A stretch of 32,208 bases of DNA, taken from the NCBI RefSeq assembly GCF_013623905.1, contig NZ_JABKDD010000025.1, positions 1 to 32,208 of the forward strand, read 5' to 3'. Shown one piece after another: positions 8,108-16,775 of this stretch. The position numbers and the translations under genes are program-made. This stretch comes from Brevibacterium sediminis (GTDB lineage: Bacteria; Actinomycetota; Actinomycetes; Actinomycetales; Brevibacteriaceae). The notes under the pieces are model-generated. The model was not told the DNA's origin and did no database searches. It saw only the letters and a list, made by a program, of their open reading frames with translations. The stretch's first letter is position 1; the number at the start of each line of letters is the position of its first letter.

Positions 8108-8887
8108 ATGGATTCGAAATCAGATGGTTCGGGATTCGATCCCGAGTCCGTGGACGTCGTGCTCCGCCTGCTGTGGCGCGAGCACCTCGAAGTCGCGCCC
8201 GGCAGACGTGGACCGCGCCGCAAGCTCAGCGTCGACGAGATCATTGCGGCCGGTGTCGCTCTCGCCGACGCCGAAGGGCTCGAGGCGCTGTCGATGCGCA
8301 AGGTCGCCGAGGCGGTCGGAGTCTCTGTCATGTCGCTCTACAGCTACGTTCCGCACCGGTCGGGGTTGATCGGACTCATGGTCGACGAGGTGATCGGCCG
8401 AACCGCTCTGCCGGAACTCCCCGAGGGTGTAGGGGAGCGACTGCGCATGATCTCCGACCTGTTGTGGGACGAGTACCACCGCCACCCGTGGTTGGTCGCT
8501 GCCCAGTCGCACAGACCCTGGATCGGCCCCCATACCTCCGCCCGCTATGAGTGGGAGCTCGGGGCGCTCGAAGGGATCGGCCTCGACGACATTGCGATGG
8601 ACCACACCGTCGCACTCGTCGAGTCGCACGCTTCGGCCAGCGCCTCGAACAGCATCAATGCACAGAAGCTTGCCGACGACTCCGGCGTCAGCGATGTGGA
8701 TTGGTGGAACGCCAACGCCCCGTTCCTCGAACAGGTCATGCCCGACGAGGGATATCCCGTCTCCGGGAGAGTGGGCTCAGCCGTGGGCGAGGCCTACCAG
8801 GCAGTGACCAGCCACAGAGCGGTCTATGAGTTCGGTGTCGAGACGATCATCGCCGGCGTGGAGGCACGCCTCTCGGCGCCGGCGTAG
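8108..8887 (+). CDS. TetR-family transcriptional regulator
   Basis: Encodes 259 aa. An unstructured N-terminus of about 38 residues precedes the helix-turn-helix at about 44-82, with LSMRKVAEAVGVSVMSLYSY matching the TetR recognition helix (the LY.Y/H.. ending). The C-terminal domain, about 100-255, is of the TetR_C tetracycline-repressor type, with HPWLVAAQSHRPWIGPH and a late GVETIIAGVEARL helix. The divergent DrrAB-like exporter makes it the likely local repressor, released by the exported compound. The first ATG is used; it lies close to a putative -10, so the mRNA may be leaderless. Confidence 0.88.
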   Translation: MDSKSDGSGFDPESVDVVLRLLWREHLEVAPGRRGPRRKLSVDEIIAAGVALADAEGLEALSMRKVAEAVGVSVMSLYSYVPHRSGLIGLMVDEVIGRTALPELPEGVGERLRMISDLLWDEYHRHPWLVAAQSHRPWIGPHTSARYEWELGALEGIGLDDIAMDHTVALVESHASASASNSINAQKLADDSGVSDVDWWNANAPFLEQVMPDEGYPVSGRVGSAVGEAYQAVTSHRAVYEFGVETIIAGVEARLSAPA

Positions 8888-9007
8888 GTGAGAAGAATGG
8901 TCGGCCAATGCGAAATCATGGTCGCAAACGGACAGTTTCCGGCGGGCGGCGGGCGAAATGTCCGATGGTGACCTATTCTCGGGGAGTGTAGATGCCAGCG
9001 GACCAGT

Positions 9008-10450
9008 TCAGCGGGCGTAGCGGAGCCTGCGGTAGGCGGCGATGATCGGTGCGGGGGTGACGGTGCGCAGTTCGGCCCTGATGAGCATCCGCTTCTGCTT
9101 GAGCAGTGCCGACCGACGGTTCGGCAGTTGACCAGCCCGTGCTCGGGTGGCCAACAGCCCCAGATCTCGGCGCAGCTGTCCGTCTTGCGCGTGGAAGTAG
9201 TTCTCGGTCAGCCATTCCGGGTCAGGGAATCCGATTGATCCGGCGGCGACTTCGGCCAATGTGCCGGTGGCACCGGAGTCTGCGAAGACCTCGTTGAGCA
9301 GCTCGGCGTTGAAGCCGAAGTCCGAGATGAGCAGGGTCGGAATGCCCCGATCGATGGATTCGAGTGCCGCAGTCGAGGACACCGTGATCAGTGCCGAGCC
9401 GTCGGTGAGGAAATCGCTGAGAGGACCATATCCGAGCTCGATGCGCTTCGCTCCAGGCACTCTGCGGGTGCGGAAGTCGTCGAGGATCTCGAAGTAGGAG
9501 TGCTGTTCGTGATGGGTTTCGAACTCACCGGGACGCGACCGCATCTTGATGACCGCCGTCGAATCCGGGTGCCGGTCGGCGAACTCGGCCAGTGCCGCGA
9601 TGATCGCCTCACGGTCGGCTCGCTCGGCAGGAACCTTCGCCTGCGGGGCGAAGAGCAGAGTCCGTGGGGCCGCAGGGGCACCGGTTCGTGCGGCACCCGC
9701 TGAGGACGGCGCGGTGGCGTCGGATGGTGGGGTCGCCTCGGCGAGGGGTTCCGCAGGTGCCGCGAGCTTCGGTATGCCCTCCGAACGCAGCATCGGCAGG
9801 CGCGCCAACAGAACTTCGCAGGGCACCTGCGACCGGGCACTCGCTTCGGTGTAAGCGGCAACCTCGGCGGAGGAATGGGCGATGAACGCATCCATCAGAC
9901 GGCGATAGTTCATCCCCTTGCCGCTGGCAGGCAGACCCATTCCGGGCAGCCCCGAGATCAGGGCCGGACGGTCAGCGCGGGTGTGCGCGGTGAGGAAGAC
10001 CTGGGCGACGATCGGGCCGGTGGCGGCACCGAGGACGATATCGGGGGAGTGATCGGCGATGACCTGCGCGAGGTCGGCCCGCGCGATGACGGGGACCTCT
10101 CGGTGTTCCCAGTCGGTGCCGGCGACGGCGCTGGCGATCTGCTCATCTGTCGGCAGAATCGGATTGTCGACGAGGAACACGCGTCCCTCCACGTCGGGCA
10201 GGGACGACAGAAGCTGGGTCGCCCACTTGAGATAGGACTCACTGTCGGAAATCGAGAGGATGCGGATGGGCGCAAGCCCGGCCGATCGCCGAGGCGGGAG
10301 CACAGGACCGTCCGCAAAGTTCGACTGCGACGACTGACCGTCCGCGCGGGTGCGTTCGGTCAGGTGTGAGGGCCGTGGCGGCGCGTCGGAGAGCGACGGC
10401 GGCATGATCGGCCCGCTGTAGTGGGGATCGCCTGGTTCAGGAATCGTCAT
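9008..10450 (-). CDS. DUF6716-like putative glycosyltransferase (GT-B) of the nonulosonate locus
   Basis: Encodes 480 aa and is the last gene of the locus. After a disordered Pro/Arg-rich N-terminus of about 58 residues, the protein runs IRILSISDSESYLKWATQLLSS, resembling actinobacterial proteins grouped as DUF6716 putative glycosyltransferases that neighbour neuB/neuA genes. A Pro/Ala-rich insertion (about 233-263) separates two halves, and the second half has TLLFAPQAKVPAERADR, AVIKMRSRPGE and ITVSSTAALESIDRGIPTLLIS, which fits the nucleotide-sugar-binding half of a GT-B fold. Its start lies 14 bases inside the preceding gene. One CCGAGGCGG motif falls in the disordered N-terminus. Donor and acceptor are unknown; a nonulosonate polymer is the contextual guess. 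Confidence 0.65.
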   Translation of the reverse strand: MTIPEPGDPHYSGPIMPPSLSDAPPRPSHLTERTRADGQSSQSNFADGPVLPPRRSAGLAPIRILSISDSESYLKWATQLLSSLPDVEGRVFLVDNPILPTDEQIASAVAGTDWEHREVPVIARADLAQVIADHSPDIVLGAATGPIVAQVFLTAHTRADRPALISGLPGMGLPASGKGMNYRRLMDAFIAHSSAEVAAYTEASARSQVPCEVLLARLPMLRSEGIPKLAAPAEPLAEATPPSDATAPSSAGAARTGAPAAPRTLLFAPQAKVPAERADREAIIAALAEFADRHPDSTAVIKMRSRPGEFETHHEQHSYFEILDDFRTRRVPGAKRIELGYGPLSDFLTDGSALITVSSTAALESIDRGIPTLLISDFGFNAELLNEVFADSGATGTLAEVAAGSIGFPDPEWLTENYFHAQDGQLRRDLGLLATRARAGQLPNRRSALLKQKRMLIRAELRTVTPAPIIAAYRRLRYAR

Positions 10451-11438
10451 CTGCCTTGACTGACTGGGCGTTGAGGGACTTTCGCAGACTATCGGGTGAG
10501 GCGCCGGTCCACCACTTCGCGGGGATCTCGGTGACGTCGATGGTCACATCCGGATTGAGTACGGCCAGGGACACCGCTGCCGTCGACGGCAGGCTGCGGA
10601 TCGTCGAGTCCGGCGGCAGGTTGATCAGCCGCAGCTCGATGGGCAGGCCGAGATGCTTGATCCTCACGCGTTCGTCCTGGGCGAGATCGGCGAGGAATTC
10701 CTCGGTCTCACGGCGGTGCGGATAGTAGGTGATCGATCCGTGAGTGTCGATGATGTCATCGACCCACGCCCGGTAGGCAAAGGCATCGATGAGACCGTCG
10801 GCGGCCAGGGACGAACCGATGACCGGATTGTCCCGGGGGTGGCTGCCGCCGGTGGGCAGAGTCTGGAGATGTTCGAACCGGTGGCGAGTGATCTCACCGC
10901 CTGATTTGAGGAAAGCCTTGCGCAGCGGTTTCGCCACCGGCAGCGCCGTGTGCCAGCGCAGCTTGCCCACAGTGGCGAGGTGGCGAAGCCGGTCGGCGAC
11001 GTGAGCGGCCATGACCGTGCGCGAAGCTTTGAGCTTCTGCCGGGGACGGACGAGGGGACCGCGCTTGGCGGTGAGGATCTCGATCGCAGAGTACGTGGCC
11101 AGACCGTCATCGAGAATGACGACCTCCGGCAGACGACGTTCCAGGTATGCCAGCGCCAAGGCTCTGTGCACCTGACCGGAGCAGGCATCGCCGAGGTAGA
11201 TCCGGTCGAAGTTCGTCTTCCGCAACACTCCCGGTTTCGCCCCATCTCGCTCGAGGCGGACATTCTTCGGCAACCAGGCCGGATCGAAGGCATCGAGGAA
11301 GGACGTCATGCCTTTCGCGCTCGCCCGGGCCCGAATGAGCAGATCCTCCGTCGGCTCATGTGATTCGAGCGCCGAAAGGAACTGCAGTGGGGATTCGACG
11401 AAAGCGACGGCGCTCCGGCGCTTCTTCTTCGGTGTCAC
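10437..11438 (-). CDS. Sialyltransferase-like protein (GT52-like)
   Basis: Encodes 333 aa from a GTG that overlaps the upstream stop by four bases (GTGA). It begins VAFVESPLQFLSALES, the first-strand pattern of bacterial LOS sialyltransferases. It carries the acidic motif VVILDDG (DDG at 110-112) and the motif ITYYPHRRE (about 236-244) corresponding to the D/E-D-G and H-P motifs that bind CMP-sialic acid in these families; here the second motif reads P-H-R. The location between a polysialyltransferase-like gene and another GT-B gene, downstream of neuA and neuB, supports transfer of a CMP-activated nonulosonic acid. Exact family (GT52 or a relative) needs profile comparison. Confidence 0.65.
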   Translation of the reverse strand: MTPKKKRRSAVAFVESPLQFLSALESHEPTEDLLIRARASAKGMTSFLDAFDPAWLPKNVRLERDGAKPGVLRKTNFDRIYLGDACSGQVHRALALAYLERRLPEVVILDDGLATYSAIEILTAKRGPLVRPRQKLKASRTVMAAHVADRLRHLATVGKLRWHTALPVAKPLRKAFLKSGGEITRHRFEHLQTLPTGGSHPRDNPVIGSSLAADGLIDAFAYRAWVDDIIDTHGSITYYPHRRETEEFLADLAQDERVRIKHLGLPIELRLINLPPDSTIRSLPSTAAVSLAVLNPDVTIDVTEIPAKWWTGASPDSLRKSLNAQSVKADDDS

Positions 11439-12895
11439 CGCTGTTGGATCCGTTTCATGATGCGTTGTTGTTTTCTTGCCACCGCTTTGATCACGAGCGT
11501 TCCCGATCGTTTGATCATCCGCTTCGGAGCAAAAGCCTTCGACGTGCTGCCCGGCAGAGCGAGCGCGGTCAGGCGTCGGCGTTTGAAATAGCGACTGAAT
11601 CGGTCGGCTGACTCGCCGCGGCCTGTGCTGACGCCGAAGACCTCTGTGAGGAAGTCTGTTGCCGCGTCACGCAGATCGTGCGACAGCGTCGGTGCCATGC
11701 AGTAGGTGACGGCTGCGAGCAGACGCCCCAGCTGCGGATGCGCGTCGGTCTTGTCCGGGGCGCTGCCGTCGCAGATCTCGGAGATGATCGTCAATGGGAT
11801 GCGATTGCTGTTCTGATAAGGAGCGATGGCTTCGAGCAGCAGATCCGTACCCACAGCCAGGGCAGGTACCTGATAGATCTGGCGAGCAGTCATCAGTGCG
11901 GTGGAGAACCCGCCGACGATGAGGTCGGGAGCCAGACGATCGATGATGACCTCGGCCATGACGGGCAGGTCGAAAAGCTGCAGAGTGATCCCGAGTCTCT
12001 GTGCCGCCTCGAACAGTGGTCCTGTCTGCGAGGGAGGAGCGGCCGGGTGCGGTTTGAACACCACGACTTCCATTCCGCGCGCAGCGGCGGACTCGATCAT
12101 GTCGATGTGCAGCTGCGTCTCTTCCTCAGAAGTGATGAGTCCGAGCGCCGACAGATACTGGCCGACAACCAGTGCCCACGGACGATTGCTCGACGGCGCG
12201 GCGCTGAGAACCCCTCCCAGTTCGTCCTCCAGCGCTTCGGCCGAATGCTCGCCGAGCTCGCGCACCACACCGGTGAACGACTCGACACCCAGTGGGCGGT
12301 GGACGATTCCGAACTCGCGGAGCAGCTTCGGCGAGATTCCCGGCACCAGTGGCAAGTAATGCAGCACGGACATCCGCTGACCGTTCGTCAGCGGAATCTG
12401 ATTGCGGGTCGGGCCGAAGCTCATCAGTCCGTCGGCATGTACCCTGATCGTCGCGCGGGAGAACACTCGGCCAAGCGCAATGGCCGGGTTGACCTGGGGT
12501 GATTCGATTACGAGTTCGATCTCGTCGGTATCGTCCAACCCCCACCGGCCACGCAGATACGATTCCACGACCGGCAGATCCGTATGATCGGGCCGCCATG
12601 ACGAAGGATGGACGTGCAGAGGCGCGAGCGCCTCATTGAGGTTGACGACCCGATCGAACCGGGCGATCAACGAGGCGGCTCCCGGCGAATCGACGAAGGA
12701 TTCCGAGAGCTCCATGACCACGGCGTTGTTGCTGACCAGAAGGATCCGTTCGGTCGGAGCCGGGGTGTCCTCGGGCGCGAATCCATCGGTTCCCATCAGC
12801 GCCGGAGCCGCCGGCCGGTCGTAGTCACCGCCATCGATTCCTGCCGCCAAGCAGACGAGTTCGAACAGGGTCGAGGCCAGAAAGATCTGTTTCAC
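11435..12895 (-). CDS. Polysialyltransferase-like protein (alpha-2,8-polyST family type)
   Basis: Encodes 486 aa, with a GTG start inside the preceding stop (GTGA). The N-terminus MKQIFLASTLFELVCLAAGI has the form seen in POLYST-type proteins. The two signature motifs of bacterial sialyltransferases are visible: RVHADGLMSFGP (D-G at about 154-156) and VVVFKPHPAAPP (K-P-H-P at 281-284), followed by GGFSTAL (about 328-334), where Ser/Thr residues bind the CMP phosphate. The C-terminal 60 residues are very basic and could bind the membrane, as in NeuS/SiaD enzymes. The likely role is polymerisation or side-chain addition of a nonulosonic acid on a cell-wall glycan. The linkage cannot be read from sequence. 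Confidence 0.72.
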   Translation of the reverse strand: MKQIFLASTLFELVCLAAGIDGGDYDRPAAPALMGTDGFAPEDTPAPTERILLVSNNAVVMELSESFVDSPGAASLIARFDRVVNLNEALAPLHVHPSSWRPDHTDLPVVESYLRGRWGLDDTDEIELVIESPQVNPAIALGRVFSRATIRVHADGLMSFGPTRNQIPLTNGQRMSVLHYLPLVPGISPKLLREFGIVHRPLGVESFTGVVRELGEHSAEALEDELGGVLSAAPSSNRPWALVVGQYLSALGLITSEEETQLHIDMIESAAARGMEVVVFKPHPAAPPSQTGPLFEAAQRLGITLQLFDLPVMAEVIIDRLAPDLIVGGFSTALMTARQIYQVPALAVGTDLLLEAIAPYQNSNRIPLTIISEICDGSAPDKTDAHPQLGRLLAAVTYCMAPTLSHDLRDAATDFLTEVFGVSTGRGESADRFSRYFKRRRLTALALPGSTSKAFAPKRMIKRSGTLVIKAVARKQQRIMKRIQQR

Positions 12896-13887
12896 TTCAC
12901 CATCTCCAGCATTAACGAAGGTGCGTCATTGAGGTAGCTGCTGACGTTGAGCTGTCGTCCCTGTTTCTGCAGAACGAATTCCTCACGCAGATACTCTGGC
13001 GGAATCTTCGCCGAAATCGTTCGTGCACCCCTTCGCAACTGGTTTCGCAGGGACGCCGGCGACGCTGCGAAACGATTGATCTGATGGTCGAGGATTGCCA
13101 ACCAGTTGCGGATCGCCTTCGGCCACAGTCGGTCGGCGTCCGGCTCGGAAGCGACGAGATCGAAGATCTGCCCGAATGCGCGGATGAAATCCAGCTGTCG
13201 AATGTCGACGATACGCGACAGAGAACCCGCCATCCCTCTTCGATAGAGAATCCCTGGAGCATCGACGACCGCGAAGGACTCGGCCTGCAGGTGCAGTCGC
13301 CAGATCCAGGACCGGTCTTCGGCAGTCATGAAGTTCTCCGGGAAATGGAGGATCCCCTGTTCGAGCACTCGCCGGTGGAAGATGCCGGCCCAGGCGAACG
13401 GATAGTCGACCATCGTCGATTCGTAGACGGGCAGGATCCCCACCTTGGGATCCAATGGCACGTCTCGGACCGACATCGGCGCGAGTTTGCGCACCCGCTT
13501 GGTCCCCTCGACCGTCGTATGGTCACAGCGGATGAAATCGACTCCGAGCCTGTGGGCTGCGGCAAGCATCGAGGACAGATGCCCCGGGGCCAACCAGTCG
13601 TCCCCATCGAGGAAGATGATGTGCTCTCCCCGGGCAGATGCCAGGCCCTTGTTTCGGGCATTGGCAAGTCCCGTCGCCTCCGGGTTGGTGAGGACCTCGA
13701 AATGAGGGAACCAAGTGCTGAACTCATCGAGCAGCTCCGGCGTCTCATCACTTGATCCGTCATTGACGAAGATCAGCTGAGTGCGGTCCCAGACGGGGCC
13801 CTGCTGCCTCAGCGAACGGAACAGCGTGCTCAGGTAGGGGGCACCATCTTTTGCGGGAATGATGATGCTCAGGTCGAAATCGGTCAC
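12892..13887 (-). CDS. Glycosyltransferase family 2
   Basis: Encodes 331 aa. The GT-A domain at about 5-230 shows LSIIIPAKDGAPYLSTLFRSL, FVNDGSSDETPEL, GLANARNKGLASARGEHIIF and the metal-binding LDGDDWLAPGH, then AEDRSWIWRLHLQA around the probable catalytic base. The final 90 residues are polar and basic, without transmembrane segments, so the enzyme is cytoplasmic. It is the first gene after the neuB hairpin; a GTG at 13885-13887 is preceded by GGAGAAGG. The four-base overlap with the next gene places it in one translational unit with the two sialyltransferase-like proteins. It probably adds a neutral sugar in the repeat unit. Confidence 0.85.
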   Translation of the reverse strand: MTDFDLSIIIPAKDGAPYLSTLFRSLRQQGPVWDRTQLIFVNDGSSDETPELLDEFSTWFPHFEVLTNPEATGLANARNKGLASARGEHIIFLDGDDWLAPGHLSSMLAAAHRLGVDFIRCDHTTVEGTKRVRKLAPMSVRDVPLDPKVGILPVYESTMVDYPFAWAGIFHRRVLEQGILHFPENFMTAEDRSWIWRLHLQAESFAVVDAPGILYRRGMAGSLSRIVDIRQLDFIRAFGQIFDLVASEPDADRLWPKAIRNWLAILDHQINRFAASPASLRNQLRRGARTISAKIPPEYLREEFVLQKQGRQLNVSSYLNDAPSLMLEMVK

Positions 13888-13956
13888 GGGCCTTCTCCGA
13901 AGATTGCGGTCATGGGATGGTCCACCAGAAGATCAGTGGATCGATCGGACATGGAA

Positions 13957-13995
13957 GAGCCACCTCGGCGCAGAAAATCCTCGCCGAGGTGGCTC
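13957..13995 (-). terminator. Hairpin terminator or attenuator after neuB
   Basis: GAGCCACCTCGGCG (13957-13970) pairs perfectly with CGCCGAGGTGGCTC (13982-13995) over 14 bp with an 11-nt loop. It lies 11 bases past the neuB stop and 70 bases before the next gene of the same strand. There is no U-tract. It may partially separate sugar synthesis genes from transferase genes. Its arms contain CCGAGGTGG, one base different from the repeated CCGAGGCGG motif. Confidence 0.7.
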
Positions 13996-14005
13996 AGCCG
14001 ATTGC

Positions 14006-14889
<884 letters not shown>

Positions 14890-14893
<4 letters not shown>

Positions 14894-16398
14894 GAAACCT
14901 GCTTTCGGTTGGCACGCGAAATCTCCGCGCGGTTGGTGAACTGCGGCTGGTGCCGCGGGACGGATGGTTGCTGGTCGGGGAAGGCGGACGCGTGGCCGGA
15001 CAGGGCCGCCGACTGGTGGCCGGCCGGGCGTCCTGACTGGTGCCCTGCCAAGGTCGATGGGTTTCCGGTGGGCGACCGCAGTGAGGTCAGGGTCGGATTC
15101 GGCAGGGGGTCGGCCGCCTCGGCGGGGATGGGAATGAGGTCGCAGACCTCACGCACCGCACCCCGTCCGCCTGGCCTGTCGAGGATGACGCGGGCGGCGG
15201 CGAGGACGCGCGGGTGGGCGTCGGCGACGGCGATGGGCCAGCCGACGACGTCGAAGGCCTCGAGGTCGTTGATGTCGTTGCCGACGTAGGCGACGCGGGC
15301 CGGGTCGAGGTCGTTGGCGGTGATCCACGCGTCGAGGATGCTGGCCTTGTTGTCGATGCCCTGGGCGACGTCGACGCGCAGCTTCTCCGCACGGCGGGTC
15401 ACGACGGGGTTGCGTTCCTTCGACAGGATCATCACGGGCACGCCGGACTTCACGAGTCGGGAGATGCCCATGCCGTCGCCGCGGTGGACGCGGACCTGTT
15501 CGTTTCCGTCCTCGTCGACGTAGGCGCCGTCGTCGGTGTGGACGCCGTCGAAGTCGGTGACGAGGGCGTCGACGTCGATGACCTGCGCGGTCTCCTGCGT
15601 CGAGGCGATGGCGCGGACGAGGGTGAGGTCGGACATGTCGTCGATCTCGCGGGCGTGCTCGGGCGGGACCTCTTCGATGCCGATGCGGCCGAAGAAGCGG
15701 TGCTCGTGCTCGATGAGGCCGGAGGTGCGCATGACGTAGAACGCGCCGGTTTCGTTGAAGTGCTTGGCGCGGTCCTGGCGGCGCGGCCGGAAGCTGGCTT
15801 CGTGCCCGACGGCCACGGCCTGGGTGTCGTCGTCGAGGCGCCACAGGAAGGAATGGTCTTCGACGGCGGAGAAGACGACATCGGCGTCGTCGTCACGGAC
15901 CGTGCGCACCGCGTTCTCGATCGAGGCGGAGTCGATGAAGGGGGAGGTGCACTGCATGAACACGGTGATGTCGAAGTCCTCATCGAGGGTCGACAGTGTG
16001 TGGATGAGAGCGGATTCGCTGGTGGCGGTGTCGCCGGCTATCTCGGCGGGGCGGTGGGCCACCTCGGCGCCGGCGCGCAGGGCTTCGGCTGCGATTCCGT
16101 CGTGGTCGGTCGAGACGATCACGCGGTCGATGCTGGGGCTGGCCTGGGCGGCATTGATGGCGCGGGCAAGCAGGGAGATTCCGGCGACCTTCTGCAGGTT
16201 CTTCAGCGGGATGCCCTTGGATCCTCCGCGCGCGGGGATGATCGCGACGGTGCGGTGGGGAGTGGGGGAGGTGGTGCTGGTTGATGCGGTGGTGCTTTCT
16301 GCCGCCTGGTTCGCGGCCACGGTGGTGCGCGCATCCGGCTTCATTTCCGACTGAAACTCGGTTGCGTTGGGCTCGTAGGTCGTCGATTGGTCATTCAC
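14890..16398 (-). CDS. neuA: CMP-nonulosonate synthetase fused to a HAD (KdsC/CMAS-type) phosphatase
   Basis: Encodes 502 aa in four parts. Residues 1-48 are a Ser/Thr-rich leader. Residues about 50-268 form a cytidylyltransferase with IPARGGSKGIPLKN (54-67) and FMQCTSPF, then the acceptor region FNETGAFYVM. Residues about 272-422 are a HAD domain with the nucleophile DFDG (282-285), MILSKE, NKASIL and the metal site VGNDINDL (372-379). Residues about 424-502 are a low-complexity tail with three near repeats of AGHQS/SGHAS. All HAD catalytic acids are present. This N-to-C order is also that of vertebrate CMAS. I infer dephosphorylation of a nonulosonate 9-phosphate followed by CMP activation. 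The GTG at 16396-16398 has a weak ribosome site, so the true start could lie further in. Confidence 0.85.
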
Positions 16399-16775
16399 AA
16401 TGATTCGACGCTAACGACGGGGTGTTACCTCAAGGTGAACACGCCATGTCGCCAAGGCGACCCTTCGATGGCGAACCCGTGACGGATGTGCCGGTGGGCC
16501 GTGGGCGGGGCCGTGCGGCGACGTTCAAGCCGGCCCCTGTGCCCGCGGGCGGTGGGTGCTGAGTGGGCAGAGCCGGTGGGAGTCTCATCGACTTTTGGGC
16601 AGGTGCGCGAAAACGTCTCATAGACTTTTGGACGAATAATCCGGTTCGAACATGAGTATCTGATCAAAAGTCGATGACGAATGGGACAAAAGTCGATGAC
16701 GCGCGGCCCGAAGCTGCCGGTGGGGTGATTCGACGGAGCCAGTGCGGTGCGTGGGTGCACGCCAACGTCAGCCGA
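16399..16775. promoter_or_regulatory. Intergenic region pmt / neuA with four copies of a 13-mer
   Basis: No gene is supported in these 377 bases. The region must hold the promoter of the nonulosonate operon and the end of the pmt transcript. Its main feature is four copies of CAAAAGTCGATGA in 2+2 inverted arrangement, in an AT-rich island within GC-rich DNA; they are given separately. The 16440-16560 part is GC-rich and shows no feature that I can name. Confidence 0.5.
16585..16699. repeat. Four-copy 13-mer array, two inverted pairs (CAAAAGTCGATGA)
   Basis: TCATCGACTTTTG is at 16585-16597 and TCATAGACTTTTG (one change) at 16618-16630, 33 bases apart. The complementary CAAAAGTCGATGA is at 16665-16677 and 16687-16699, 22 bases apart. 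The outer and inner copies can pair, making a nested hairpin or cruciform. As duplex DNA they are four binding sites for a factor. The 5' flank TC and the 3' flank GG are also shared by the first two copies. Confidence 0.75.

Noticed and set aside
10437..10450. Frameshift between the last two nonulosonate genes
   Set aside because: Both proteins have complete ends, and the 14-base overlap is a normal coupled junction, not a broken gene.
16585..16699. CRISPR-like repeats
   Set aside because: Only four 13-mers with unequal spacing and mixed orientation; no constant spacers and no cas genes.
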